From Pseudomonas fluorescens (GTDB lineage: Bacteria > Pseudomonadota > Gammaproteobacteria > Pseudomonadales > Pseudomonadaceae): 64,000 nucleotides of DNA. The translations under genes were made by a program, and so were the position numbers. Location of the stretch: assembly GCF_902498065.1 (NCBI RefSeq), contig NZ_CABVIR010000001.1:1885534-1949533 (forward strand), read 5' to 3'. Below are positions 25,524 through 34,510 of this stretch, in pieces. The notes below the pieces were generated by a model that did no database searches, was not told the origin of the DNA, and saw only the letters and a program-made list of their open reading frames with translations. The first letter of the stretch is position 1, and each line of letters opens with the position of its first letter.

Positions 25524-26801
25524 TCAGAACTTCCAGGTGTAGGTGGTGATCAGGCGGTTCTCCTGATAATCCGCACCCGATGCACTGCCATTGCCATAGC
25601 GCGTCTTGACATCAATGCGGCGCCATTCGAAACCCACATCTTTGAGCGGACCGCTTTGCACCACATAGCCAAGCACGATGTTGCGTTCGCTTTCGACGTT
25701 TTGGTCGAGGGCATTGTTGCCCCGGTCGACACCCGTGCCGCGCATGTAACGCGTCATCAATTTCAGACCCGGCAAACCAATGCCCGCGAAGTTGTAGTCA
25801 TACCGCAATTGCCAGGAGCTTTCGTTCGGCTTGACGAACGCCACTGTCGACCAGTTCACCAGGTACGGCTGCGGCGCATAGCCGTTGAGCGTCGGGAATG
25901 TCGACTCGCCAAGCATGCGCTGATAGCCGACACCGAACGCATGGGCACCCTTCTTCAGGGTCGTCATGATCCCGTAGGACTTGTTGTCGATGTCGCCGTA
26001 TAACGCCTTGCCGTCCTCGCTGTTATTGAAGTAACGGAGGTCGGTCTTCACGCCGTAACCGCCCCCCAGATCGTGGTTATAAGTCAAACCCAGGTAGTGT
26101 TGTTTGTAGATATCTTCCAGCTGACCAAAGAAATAAGTACCGGACAAGTTCGGCGTAAACGCATACGTGGCGCCACCAAAGTTCAAACCGTCACTGCGAC
26201 GTTTAACGTTAGGCCCATTGAACAAATACATCTTCTCGGTATTGGAAGATTCCCGGGAACTTATTTCGGTAAAACGGCCACCGGTCAGTGTCAGGTTATC
26301 CACTTCCTTCGATTCAAGCTGCACACCGTGATAGGTGGTGATTAATTGCCGCGAATCGTCGATGTAAGCCACCGGCAACGTCGGGCGAAGTTCACCAACC
26401 TTGAGTTCGGTTTTGTTGTAACGAACCTTCCCGGTCAGCGCCGCACGGCCATAGTCCCGGACTTGTTCGCCCTTGCTGGTGTCGTACGGAATGATGCTGT
26501 CCGGACCCCGGCCACCGCCGCCATCCAGGCGATAGGCGTACTGCGCCGAGAGGTCCAGGCCAAACTGCAGCGTGCCTTCGGTGTAACCCGAGATCGCGCG
26601 AAAATCGAAGCCTTGGGTCCAACTGCCGATCCGCGATTGCGGCGCATCATGCTGTTTGAAATCGCGGTCGATGTAGAAGTTGCGCATTCCCAGACTGACT
26701 TGGCTGTCGTCTACGAAATCGGCTTGCGCAACGATAGGTGTGAAGATCCCCATTACGGCCGCGGTGGTGATGCCACGGTTTACCCAGCTCTTCTGGAACA
26801 T
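25524..26801 (-). CDS. OprD-family outer-membrane porin
   Basis: A 425-residue OprD-type channel. It has a signal peptide (residues 1-28, ending VAQADF), the N-terminal SQVSLGMRNFYIDRDF, the loop and strand pattern of the family (WTQGFDFRAISGYTEGTLQFGLDLSA) and an aromatic end ITTYTWKF. OprD members let specific small carboxylates or basic amino acids through the outer membrane. Start at 26801 has AAGGAA seven bases upstream. It follows iacG by about 225 bases in the same direction and leads the FMN dehydrogenase group; it could serve either set. Confidence 0.92.
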   Translation of the reverse strand: MFQKSWVNRGITTAAVMGIFTPIVAQADFVDDSQVSLGMRNFYIDRDFKQHDAPQSRIGSWTQGFDFRAISGYTEGTLQFGLDLSAQYAYRLDGGGGRGPDSIIPYDTSKGEQVRDYGRAALTGKVRYNKTELKVGELRPTLPVAYIDDSRQLITTYHGVQLESKEVDNLTLTGGRFTEISSRESSNTEKMYLFNGPNVKRRSDGLNFGGATYAFTPNLSGTYFFGQLEDIYKQHYLGLTYNHDLGGGYGVKTDLRYFNNSEDGKALYGDIDNKSYGIMTTLKKGAHAFGVGYQRMLGESTFPTLNGYAPQPYLVNWSTVAFVKPNESSWQLRYDYNFAGIGLPGLKLMTRYMRGTGVDRGNNALDQNVESERNIVLGYVVQSGPLKDVGFEWRRIDVKTRYGNGSASGADYQENRLITTYTWKF

Positions 26802-27026
26802 CAAACTTTCCTTCTTTTTTACATGCACATAGGCACGACTAGTGGAAGCAGATCAATTCAGCAAAAGTGCAACTTTGGCAGTCAATCCGCAGTATTGTTT
26901 TTATAACCACTTACTGCAAAAAAGTCGTAACGCAGCCGTTCGCCAGAACAGCGAAAACCGCTTTATATTTATTTTAAACACTCAACGATCAGGAAAAGTC
27001 TTATCGTTTTTTTGGGCAAACCCACA
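26802..27026. other. Intergenic region between iacG and the OprD porin
   Basis: AT-rich gap with a weak minus-strand hairpin AACGAT/ATCGTT (around 26990-27010) that has no clean T-run. I see no gene here. It probably contains the iac transcript end and the promoter of the porin. Confidence 0.4.
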
Positions 27027-27527
27027 TCAGGAAGTTGCTTTAGAGGCATCCCCCAGACGGTGGTAGGCACGATTGAAATACACCAGGCCTTCCTGGCTGT
27101 CGCCATTACGAATACCCAGCACCTCGCAATAGAAAATCGTGTGCGATCCCACTTCATGGGCCTGGGCGATGCGGCAGTCGAAACTGACCAGTGACTCATC
27201 AAGCAGCGGCGCACCGCTTTCCAGCGTGCTCCAGGATGCGCAGGAAAAGCGCTGTTCGGTATCGAGATTGCGGTTGGAAAAAGCCCCCGATACCTCCTGA
27301 TGACCAGGGGTCAGCACGTTGACGCTCAGCACACCGTTGCTCTTGAAATGCACGTTGGAAAACGACGAGCGATTCATGCACACCAACAGCGTCGGTGGCT
27401 GGTCGGTCACGCTGCACACCGCCGAAGCGGTAAACCCGAAACGCCCCGCAGGACCATCGGTGGTGATGACCGAAACCGCGCCACCAAGCATTGCCATTGA
27501 GTTACGAAATCCAGTTGTATCGACCAT
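27027..27527 (-). CDS. iacG: IacG-like flavin reductase
   Basis: A 166-residue NAD(P)H:flavin reductase of the HpaC/FMN_red type (FRNSMAMLGGAVSVITT, then GFTASAVCSVTDQPPTLLVC and the C-terminal GLVYFNRAYHRL). It would supply reduced flavin to the IacA monooxygenase. The start MVDTTGF at 27527 has GGAGGG upstream; a reading extending 63 codons further upstream is not coding. It is the last gene of the iac operon, 19 bases after iacF. Confidence 0.9.
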   Translation of the reverse strand: MVDTTGFRNSMAMLGGAVSVITTDGPAGRFGFTASAVCSVTDQPPTLLVCMNRSSFSNVHFKSNGVLSVNVLTPGHQEVSGAFSNRNLDTEQRFSCASWSTLESGAPLLDESLVSFDCRIAQAHEVGSHTIFYCEVLGIRNGDSQEGLVYFNRAYHRLGDASKATS

Positions 27528-27546
27528 GGTCTTACCCTCCGGTCTA

Positions 27547-28506
27547 TCAGATATCCAGCACCAGCTTCTTGGACTTGGCCCGGGAACAGCACACCAGAAT
27601 CTGGTCATTGGCAGATTTTTCGTCATCCGTGAGATAGACGTCGCGATGATCCGGTTCGCCTTCGATGACGTCGCACAAGCACGTGCCGCAAACGCCTTGC
27701 TCACACGACACTTCAATCTTGATGCCCACGGCAGTCAGCGCATCGACGATGCTCTGGCCTTCGGCAACCTGTACGGTCTTGCCGCTGCGCTGAGCGACCA
27801 CTTCGAAACCGACACCCGAAGCGTCGACTTCGACCTGGAAGTATTCGCGGTGCACATGATCGTCGGCGTACCCCGCTTCCAGGGCCTGGGCAATGACCCA
27901 GTCCATGAAACCTGCCGGCCCGCAGACATACACGTGTACGCCGGCTTGTGGCGTGCCCAGCACTGTTGGCAGGTCGAGTTTCTGTTCGGCGGCTTCGTCG
28001 TCAAAGTGGGTGTTCAACCGCGACGCAAACGCAGCGTTACCCAGCTCCTCGAGAAAGGCGCTGCGGCTGCGCGAACGACCGCAATAATGCAGTTCGAAAT
28101 CGCTGTCGCGGGCATTCAGCGCGTAGGCCATGGCCACCATCGGGGTGATGCCGATACCGCCGCCGATCAGTATCGAACGCCTGGCATCGCTGGCCAGCGG
28201 AAAGTGATTGCGCGGCAGGCTGATCTCGATTTCGCGACCTTCCTGCAGCAGTTCATGCACCGCCACCGAACCGCCACGCGAGGCGGGATCCTTGAGTACG
28301 CCCAGGCGATAGGCACCTGCGTTGGCCGGATCACCGCACAGCGAATACTGGCGGACCAGACCGGTCTTGAGGTGAATATCGACATGCGCGCCCGCCTCGA
28401 AGGCGGGCAAAGGCTGTCCCGCAGGATCACTCAGATCCAGTACGACAACACCTTCGCCCTGTTCTTCGCGCTTGCGCACGACGACTTTCAATAATTGATC
28501 GCTCAT
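27547..28506 (-). CDS. iacF: IacF-like oxidoreductase (PDR/VanB family, Rieske dioxygenase reductase)
   Basis: A 319-residue electron-transfer protein in the class IA order: FAD/FMN barrel (residues about 5-105, RQYSLCGDP), NAD domain (about 110-215, ILIGGGIGITPMVAMA), and C-terminal plant-type [2Fe-2S] ferredoxin with CEQGVCGTCLCDVIEG and the last Cys in LVCCSRA. It passes electrons from NADH to the IacC/IacD dioxygenase. Start MSDQLLKV at 28506 is supported by GGGATGG upstream; a start 12 codons earlier is unlikely. Confidence 0.9.
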   Translation of the reverse strand: MSDQLLKVVVRKREEQGEGVVVLDLSDPAGQPLPAFEAGAHVDIHLKTGLVRQYSLCGDPANAGAYRLGVLKDPASRGGSVAVHELLQEGREIEISLPRNHFPLASDARRSILIGGGIGITPMVAMAYALNARDSDFELHYCGRSRSRSAFLEELGNAAFASRLNTHFDDEAAEQKLDLPTVLGTPQAGVHVYVCGPAGFMDWVIAQALEAGYADDHVHREYFQVEVDASGVGFEVVAQRSGKTVQVAEGQSIVDALTAVGIKIEVSCEQGVCGTCLCDVIEGEPDHRDVYLTDDEKSANDQILVCCSRAKSKKLVLDI

Positions 28507-28585
28507 ACAGGACCATCCCGATTTCGTTGTAAGGGGGCACATCTGGGCACCCCCGACTGCTATTTCAAACCGTGTAACCGTGGAC

Positions 28586-29326
28586 TCAGCGCATGAAGAT
28601 CCCGCCGTTCACGTCCCAGGTCGCCCCGGTGGTGAAGTAGGCGTCTTCGCTGGCCAGTTGCACGATCAGCTTGCCGATGAACGCGGCGTTGCCCAATTGC
28701 TTGACCGGGATCGCCTCGATCAGTTTTTCCAGGCGCTCGGGCGGCACGGCGGCGCGCACCGCCGGCGACTCGATAGGGCCCGGGGCGATGGCGTTGACCG
28801 TGACACCGGACGCCGCCAGCTCCTTGGCGAATATCTTGGTCAAGGTAATGATCGCGCCCTTGGACGCGGCGTAATGCGCGCCGGTCGCGGTGCCGCCGTT
28901 CTGCCCGGCCAGGGAAGCCATGTTGATGATCCTCCCGTACCCCCGGGCCGCCAGATAGCTGCCGAACACTTGGCAGCCGACAAAAGTGCCGCGCTGATTG
29001 ACGCTCACAACACGGTCGAACTCTTCCGGGCTGATCTGCATCACCGGTGTGGTCATGGTCATCGCAGCGTTGTTCACCACCACCTGCAATTCACCCCAAT
29101 GCGCCACGACGGCCGCCAGCGCGTCTTCGAAATCAGCCTTACTCGACACATCGAGCTTGAGCGCCAGGACCCGTTCGCCTGTGGCATCGAGTTCAGTGGC
29201 CGTGGCCTGTGCCGATTCCAGCGAACGGTCGCTGATCACGACCCGATAGCCGGCGTTCAGCAATTGCTCGGCAATGCTTTTGCCCAGCCCCTGGGCCGCG
29301 CCGGTGACCAATGCAACCTGTGTCAT
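28586..29326 (-). CDS. iacE: IacE-like short-chain dehydrogenase
   Basis: A 246-residue classical SDR with TGAAQGLGKSIAEQLL, VVNNAAMTMTT, the catalytic Ser in INMASLAGQNG, Tyr-x-x-x-Lys as HYAASKGA and the ending WDVNGGIFMR. In indole-3-acetic acid degradation IacE acts in the early oxidative steps after IacA on hydroxylated intermediates. GAGGACG precedes the start. The position between iacD and iacF is the standard one. Confidence 0.9.
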   Translation of the reverse strand: MTQVALVTGAAQGLGKSIAEQLLNAGYRVVISDRSLESAQATATELDATGERVLALKLDVSSKADFEDALAAVVAHWGELQVVVNNAAMTMTTPVMQISPEEFDRVVSVNQRGTFVGCQVFGSYLAARGYGRIINMASLAGQNGGTATGAHYAASKGAIITLTKIFAKELAASGVTVNAIAPGPIESPAVRAAVPPERLEKLIEAIPVKQLGNAAFIGKLIVQLASEDAYFTTGATWDVNGGIFMR

Positions 29327-29336
29327 GGCAACGTCC

Positions 29337-29816
29337 TCAGAGGATGTAGCCGATACCGGCGAGGGTATCGGTGGAGTTGATCAGCTGAATCAACTTGCGC
29401 TGAATCTTGAAACTGTCACCGCTACGCACCAGTTCAAACGTGACATCGGCGGTGTACTGCTTGAGCACATCCTTGCGGAACTCACGCAGATTCTGCGCAC
29501 AGCGTACGGTGACAATTCCGTCTTCATCCGACAGCACGCGAAAGCGCGACTGACTGCGCACAGTGCGCGCTCGCGGGGTGGTCGAAATCGATTCGCCGCT
29601 GGTCAATCGGGTGACACGCAACTGACGCATGTGGTGGTCGTCATAGGCGTAGTTCAGGGTGTTCTCGAAGTCGGTTTCCAGCGGATCGATCGGGATGATG
29701 TAGGTCGCGTTCTCGGTCCACAGATCGAGCCATTCGACGAAATCGCCGTGGTCGAGCATGTCCGCTTCCTGCCAGATGAAAGCGCTGACTTGGTTGAGCA
29801 ATTGCAGGTTGTTCAT
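29337..29816 (-). CDS. iacD: IacD-like aromatic-ring dioxygenase beta subunit
   Basis: A 159-residue small subunit with the ring-hydroxylating beta fold (NTF2-like): FIWQEADMLDHGDFVEWLDL, TYIIPIDPL, and RTVRSQSRFRVLSDEDG. It forms a complex with IacC. ATG at 29816 has GGAG six bases upstream; the gene starts 16 bases after the alpha subunit stop and overlaps nothing. Operon neighbour pattern fits iacD. Confidence 0.9.
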   Translation of the reverse strand: MNNLQLLNQVSAFIWQEADMLDHGDFVEWLDLWTENATYIIPIDPLETDFENTLNYAYDDHHMRQLRVTRLTSGESISTTPRARTVRSQSRFRVLSDEDGIVTVRCAQNLREFRKDVLKQYTADVTFELVRSGDSFKIQRKLIQLINSTDTLAGIGYIL

Positions 29817-29831
29817 GGTGTTCTCCGTCAC

Positions 29832-31106
29832 TCAGGCCGACATCATCTTTTTCCACTGCTGGTAACCAGCGCGCATGCCGGTCTCGGCGCTCACATCGCT
29901 CACCCGCCCGTCTTCGGATTCCTTTTCACCCGGCAAGCCGCGGTTGAGCATGATCCACAGATCGGTGCCGGCACTGGCGCCGCGCTGTACGCGCTCCCAG
30001 GCTTCGGAATCGTCCGGAGTACCAAAACCCATCGGCCCCTGGAAGTGCTCATGCAGACGCAGGCGATAACGGTTGGCCACGGCCGGGCCACCGTCCATGG
30101 TGATGACGGCGTGATGGATTTCGGTTTCGTTCACCGCGATCGGTTGCAGCACCCGGAAGAACGCCATGGAACAGGCGATGTTCGGGAACAGGTTGAGGTT
30201 GAAGCCCGAACCGCCGACCGCGCGCACGATGCGACGGACCGATGCTTCGTCCTGGCCTTCGGCGCGCAACTGCGCGGCCAGGTCTTCGAAACGCTCAGGG
30301 ATCGGCAAGTCGAGGTTGGCTTCCAGGTCGACCAGGTCAGGAATCATCACCATCACGCTGTGACCGTTGCCGAGGTCTTCGACATAGCCCGGCCCTTCGA
30401 CGAAGTCGAACAGCTCCAGGGTCTGCTCATCCACGGACGACAGGAACGACTTGTGTACCAGCGGGAAGTGGTAGGCGTCGGTGGTGTTTTCCAGCTGGAT
30501 CTTCCAGTTGCCAGGGAAGCGGAAGCGGTGCTCGCCGCCCACTTTGACCGGGTAACCGGCGCCCTGCTTCATGAACAGATCGATCCACTTCTTGGCCGGG
30601 CCGAGGAAATCGGCGAGGGGCTCAATGTCATCCTTGAAGGTGGCGAAGATCATGCCGTTGTATTGCTCGACACGCAGGCTGACCAAAGGCAGTTCGCCCT
30701 TGTCCAGGCAATCGGCGTAGCTTTCCGGGTGCGGCACACCGCGCAAGCTGCCATCCAGCGCGTAGCTCCAGCCGTGATAAGGGCAGACAAAACTGTTGGT
30801 CTTGCCTTTCTTGTGTTCGCACACCGTCGCGCCACGATGGCGGCAGCGGTTGAGCAACACATGAACTTCTTTCTTGCGGTCGCGCACGACGATCACCGGC
30901 TGCTTGCCGATATAGGTGCTCTTGTAGCTGCCGGACTCCGGAATCTCACTGGCGTGAGCGACCCAGATCCAGGTGCTGTAGAAAATCTTGTCCAGCTCCT
31001 GATCGAAGATCTTGCCGTCGGTGTACAGCGACGTGTGAACGCGGTCATGCAGGACCAGGTCGGAAGGACTGGCGTCGAGCGTTACGGTGTCTATCAGGTT
31101 ACTCAC
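29832..31106 (-). CDS. iacC: IacC-like Rieske aromatic-ring dioxygenase alpha subunit
   Basis: A 424-residue terminal oxygenase large subunit. The Rieske [2Fe-2S] ligands are visible as Cys88-x-His90 and Cys108-x2-His111. The mononuclear iron site shows NTTDAYHFPLVH with two His at 213 and 218. IacC/IacD carry out the ring oxygenation step that leads to catechol. The GTG at 31106 is taken as start because GAGGAG lies five bases upstream; a reading extending 84 codons further upstream overlaps iacI and does not resemble the family. Confidence 0.93.
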   Translation of the reverse strand: MSNLIDTVTLDASPSDLVLHDRVHTSLYTDGKIFDQELDKIFYSTWIWVAHASEIPESGSYKSTYIGKQPVIVVRDRKKEVHVLLNRCRHRGATVCEHKKGKTNSFVCPYHGWSYALDGSLRGVPHPESYADCLDKGELPLVSLRVEQYNGMIFATFKDDIEPLADFLGPAKKWIDLFMKQGAGYPVKVGGEHRFRFPGNWKIQLENTTDAYHFPLVHKSFLSSVDEQTLELFDFVEGPGYVEDLGNGHSVMVMIPDLVDLEANLDLPIPERFEDLAAQLRAEGQDEASVRRIVRAVGGSGFNLNLFPNIACSMAFFRVLQPIAVNETEIHHAVITMDGGPAVANRYRLRLHEHFQGPMGFGTPDDSEAWERVQRGASAGTDLWIMLNRGLPGEKESEDGRVSDVSAETGMRAGYQQWKKMMSA

Positions 31107-31159
31107 GATCACTCCTCGTCGGCATTGTTCGCCGACTCTAAGAATTCTGGGTGTTACTT

Positions 31160-31693
31160 TCAGGACTGGCCGGACTGACCGGGTACGGGCAGGTGCGCGG
31201 CGCTGTTCCAGGTGTCTACCGGTCGGCTGAACAGGTTCTCGGTCTGAAAATGCGCCATGCGCCACTGCCCTTGTTCCTGGGCGAACCGCACGGTCAGGCG
31301 GGCGCTGTTGAGGTGCGAGGCACCCGAGGCAAAGGTCGAAGTCTGCAACATCACCCAACTGGCATCTGCGGTCTCACCGCTGACCCGGATCAGTTCCGAC
31401 GTCAGGAAGTGCACGTTCAGCGAAAAGTGCGCCGGTTCAACCATGTAGGTCGCGAACATCGCTTTGATCGCCTCACGCCCCTGGTAACCGCCAAAGCTGT
31501 TCTGGTACTTGGCACCCTTGCCTTCCCAGACCGCCTGCTCGGTGAACAACCCGGCCAGTTCCTCGAGCGGGGAATCCACGCCCAGCTCGTCGCACAAAAA
31601 CATGTAGCGATTCATGCAGGCGCGGATCGCGTTCTCGCTTTCCAGCTGCTCGATACGCTGTTCCAGTGCGCGCAAATGCTCTTGTGATGACAT
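31160..31693 (-). CDS. iacI: IacI-like NTF2-fold protein
   Basis: A 177-residue protein of the SnoaL/NTF2-like superfamily (ENAIRACMNRYMFLCDELGV, then GREAIKAMFATYMVEPAHFS, and SARLTVRFAQEQGQWRMAHF). It probably helps turn over intermediates of the indole-acetate pathway; its exact reaction is not known to me with certainty. It lies between iacB and iacC as in known iac operons. Confidence 0.85.
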   Translation of the reverse strand: MSSQEHLRALEQRIEQLESENAIRACMNRYMFLCDELGVDSPLEELAGLFTEQAVWEGKGAKYQNSFGGYQGREAIKAMFATYMVEPAHFSLNVHFLTSELIRVSGETADASWVMLQTSTFASGASHLNSARLTVRFAQEQGQWRMAHFQTENLFSRPVDTWNSAAHLPVPGQSGQS

Positions 31694-31709
31694 GGCGACT
31701 TCTCTCGAC

Positions 31710-32069
31710 TCAGCGCTGGATGATCAGTTCGCGACCGGTACGGGCCTCGACCTTGCAATACTTCCAGAGCTTGTATGGGCCATTGCCGACATCCGTGGTG
31801 CGAAACAGATTGCAGGCGGCGTGGACGGTTTCGATGTCGGGTACATCGGCCAGCAGGTAAGTCGTCCAGGGCCAGCCGGCGGACGGGCCGACCATGCTTT
31901 GATCGTCGTCCATGTTGCCCAGCACGGTGACGCCTGGCAGGTCGGCGATGCCGTTCCACATGGCGCCGAACGCGGCCCAGACTTCCAGCGCTTCAGGACG
32001 CGGAGCATCGAAAAAGTTTTGGTTGATGCCGATGCAGAACAGAACTCGCAGGGCTTTTTTATCGGTCAT
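31710..32069 (-). CDS. iacB: IacB-like protein
   Basis: A 119-residue small cytoplasmic protein (MTDKKALRVLFCIGINQNFF, then GMWNGIADLPGV-like ADLPGVTVLGNMDDD, and WTTYLLADVPDIETVHAACN). The sequence has the appearance of a ferredoxin-like dimeric alpha/beta protein and matches the IacB family by position and size. ATG at 32069 is chosen over upstream TTG and GTG. Its role in auxin degradation is reported as a helper of early conversion steps, but the reaction is not firmly established. Confidence 0.82.
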   Translation of the reverse strand: MTDKKALRVLFCIGINQNFFDAPRPEALEVWAAFGAMWNGIADLPGVTVLGNMDDDQSMVGPSAGWPWTTYLLADVPDIETVHAACNLFRTTDVGNGPYKLWKYCKVEARTGRELIIQR

Positions 32070-32095
32070 GGGGTTCACCAATCAGTAGGAAAAAA

Positions 32096-33268
32096 TTACA
32101 GGTAGCCAGGCAGCGGCTTATTGCCGAAGAAGATCGCGCCGGCGTTCTGGTAGGTCATATCGCCCATGAAGGCGTGCTGGGTAATGACTTGGGTGTCGTT
32201 GACGAAACGCGACAGCGGACTGGTGCGGTATACCCCACTCATGCCCGACAGCATTTGCGCGGTGCGAGCGACATCGGCCGCGACGCGCGTGGCGTGAGTC
32301 GAGGACAAGCGCAGCATATTGGTCTGCTCGACACTCACCGGGTCGCCGGCCAGAACGCTGGTCCAGGCATCGTCGATGGACTGGTAGAACCACGAACGAG
32401 CAGCGCGCAGCGACGCTTCGGCCTTGGCCATCTCGACCTGGGCCAGCGGCCGATCGGACAACGATGGAGCACCGGTCACGGAGATTCGGCCACTGGCCAT
32501 GCCGCTCAACTCATCAAGTGCCGCGCGGGCAACGCCCAGGCCGACCACTGACAACACCTGCGTGGCGAACGACAGTGACGGATAGCGGAAGAACGGCTCG
32601 TCAAGATTCGATGGACCGCCGCGAACGAAGGTCCACTCCTCCGGCACCACCACGCCTTCGACGACGACGTCATGGCTGCCAGTGCCGACCAGGCCGACGA
32701 CGTTCCAGGTTTCCTCGATCCGGACCTTTTCCCGAGGCATCACCGCCAGCCGTGGCAGGCCGAGCATCTCGCCGTTTTTCGGGCTGATGCCGACGCCGAT
32801 CAGCGACGCGCCCATGCAACCGCTGGAAAACTTCCAGCGCCCGTTGACCTCCAGGCCACCTTCAACAAACGACGCAGGCTGCGGAGGGAAGATCCCGCCG
32901 GCGAACACCACGTCAGGCGAATCGGCATAGATTTTCTTGATGGTTTCCAGTGGCAGCGCTGCCAGGTAAACCGGGCTCATGCCGAAGCTGGCGACCCAAC
33001 CGGCGGAGCCGTCCGCGATGGAGATATCTTCCACCATCTGGCAAAACTCGGCCGGCGAACGCTCGTCTCCGCCGAAGCGTTTTGGCACCAGCGCCCGATA
33101 GACACCGAGCTTGCGGAACTGCTCGATAACGTCCTGCGAGATGAATTTTTGTTGGTCGAATTCTTCGTTCCGAGCACGCGCACGAATCTCGACCAGCAGT
33201 TTCTGAAACGCTTCATTCGCCGTGATCGGCACGCAGCGCTGGTGATTCAGCTCGCTTGGCGCAGTCAT
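32096..33268 (-). CDS. iacA: IacA-like flavin-dependent indole-3-acetate monooxygenase
   Basis: A 390-residue protein of the acyl-CoA dehydrogenase/group D flavin monooxygenase fold (LGVYRALVPKRFGGDERSPA, then SIADGSAGWVASFGMSPVYL, VVLNVVGLVGTGSHDV-like region WNVVGLVGTGSHDVVVEGVV, and the C-terminal GMSGVYRTSPLSRFVNDTQV). IacA hydroxylates the indole ring of IAA, with flavin supplied by IacG. Start MTAPSELN at 33268 has GGAG six bases upstream. It follows iacH closely in the operon. Confidence 0.92.
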   Translation of the reverse strand: MTAPSELNHQRCVPITANEAFQKLLVEIRARARNEEFDQQKFISQDVIEQFRKLGVYRALVPKRFGGDERSPAEFCQMVEDISIADGSAGWVASFGMSPVYLAALPLETIKKIYADSPDVVFAGGIFPPQPASFVEGGLEVNGRWKFSSGCMGASLIGVGISPKNGEMLGLPRLAVMPREKVRIEETWNVVGLVGTGSHDVVVEGVVVPEEWTFVRGGPSNLDEPFFRYPSLSFATQVLSVVGLGVARAALDELSGMASGRISVTGAPSLSDRPLAQVEMAKAEASLRAARSWFYQSIDDAWTSVLAGDPVSVEQTNMLRLSSTHATRVAADVARTAQMLSGMSGVYRTSPLSRFVNDTQVITQHAFMGDMTYQNAGAIFFGNKPLPGYL

Positions 33269-33294
33269 GGGTTTCTCCATAGTAAGCATCACGA

Positions 33295-34407
33295 TTACTC
33301 TTCCAGGCGCCGGACCAATTCGCGGGCGACTGCGCACAGCAGTTCGTCCGCGCCGTGGGCGGCAATGAGTTGAAGGCCGACCGGAAGCCCCGAAGCACTT
33401 TCCAGAGGAATGCTCAGAGCCGGATGACCGGAAAGGTTGAAAGCGCGCACCAGGGATGTCATGCCCAGGGCAGCGCGAGTGTCGGCCGCATCGGCGACCA
33501 GCAAGGGAAAGTCGGGCATGGTCGGCATGGCCAGAATCGGGGTGATGGCCAAGGCTGCGTCCACTTCTGCGATAAACGCGCGGCGGATGATTTCGGCCTC
33601 TTCAACGGACTCGGCCGAGGTCAGACTGGCGGCGCGCAGACGGTCGGCGACATCGTTGCCAACCCGACCGGTTTGCAGAAGATGACCACACGCAGCCCAG
33701 GTTTCGGCGTTGATGATCACCATGCCGGCGCCATACGCGGCGGCCATGCCAGGCAGCGTTTGCTCAAGCAGCTTGAAGCGCGAACGACCCAGCGCCTGGT
33801 TCACCACCGAATGGATCTGTTCGTTGGCCTCTACCGCGACAACGCCGATAGCAAGATGCTCAGGCACCGGGACGGAAGTGAACGTGGGATCAATGACGCG
33901 CATCGCTTCAATCAAGCGATCGATATCCAGTGCCAGAGGACCTACGCAATCAAGGGTACTGCGCGCAGGCATCACACCCTGACGGCTGACACGACCGAAG
34001 GTTGGCTTGAGACCGAATACACCACAGCACGCCGCTGGAATCCGTACCGAACCGCCGGTATCGGTGCCGAGCGCAAAGTCGCAAAGGCCTGCCGCCACCG
34101 CAGCTGCCGAACCACTGGAAGAGCCGCCCGGTATATAGCCCGGATAACGCGGATTGGACGCCGTGCCGGTCCATGCGTTGAGGCCGGTGGTGCCGAATGC
34201 CAATTCATGCAGGCTGGTTTTACCAGTGATCTGGCAACCCGCCTTCAGAACAGACTGAACCACGTGTGCATGTTCGCCGGCCGCCGGCGCATCGGCCAGG
34301 GCGCTGCTTGAAGCGCGGGTCGGATAGCCGGCGATGTCGATGGTGTCTTTCACCATGACCGAAAGGCCATTCCCTCCCAAGGCTAAATCCTCAACAACGA
34401 TCGACAT
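33295..34407 (-). CDS. iacH: IacH-like amidase
   Basis: A 370-residue amidase-signature enzyme. The Ser-cisSer-Lys site is seen: Lys in VMVKDTIDIAGYPT, and the glycine/serine stretch GGSSSGSAAAVAAGLCDFAL followed by GTDTGGSVRIPAACCGVFGL with the nucleophilic Ser. In iac operons IacH is thought to hydrolyse an amide intermediate. Start MSIVVEDL at 34407 has AGG upstream. It is the first gene of the iacHABICDEFG operon and its promoter lies in the 0.8-kb gap to the right. Confidence 0.92.
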   Translation of the reverse strand: MSIVVEDLALGGNGLSVMVKDTIDIAGYPTRASSSALADAPAAGEHAHVVQSVLKAGCQITGKTSLHELAFGTTGLNAWTGTASNPRYPGYIPGGSSSGSAAAVAAGLCDFALGTDTGGSVRIPAACCGVFGLKPTFGRVSRQGVMPARSTLDCVGPLALDIDRLIEAMRVIDPTFTSVPVPEHLAIGVVAVEANEQIHSVVNQALGRSRFKLLEQTLPGMAAAYGAGMVIINAETWAACGHLLQTGRVGNDVADRLRAASLTSAESVEEAEIIRRAFIAEVDAALAITPILAMPTMPDFPLLVADAADTRAALGMTSLVRAFNLSGHPALSIPLESASGLPVGLQLIAAHGADELLCAVARELVRRLEE

Positions 34408-34486
34408 GCTCTTTACCTGCTCGTTATGTGTCACCAGAACGGATGACCTCGGCACCATGGCCGTGGAAAACGCTTAAATCTAAAAT

Positions 34487-34510
34487 CGTAATATTTACGT
34501 GAAATGTCAA
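34487..34510 (-). promoter_or_regulatory. Candidate iac promoter -35 box with adjacent dyad
   Basis: On the minus strand a perfect -35 box TTGACA (34505-34510) is followed five bases later by the dyad CGTAA-ATA-TTACG (34487-34499); the -10 box expected next to it is weak (GATTTT, 34482-34487). A repressor of the MarR type bound to the dyad would block the polymerase. The site lies about 80 bases upstream of iacH. IacR-like control is inferred. Confidence 0.45.

Noticed and set aside
29274..31178. A 634-codon open reading on the plus strand opposite iacC, iacD and iacE
   Set aside because: It is fully antisense to genes with clear family motifs, starts inside iacE and has the composition expected from GC-rich codon shadowing.
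29832..31358. Longer N-terminus for IacC
   Set aside because: The extra 84 codons overlap iacI, do not resemble dioxygenases and lack a ribosome site; GTG at 31106 has GAGGAG.
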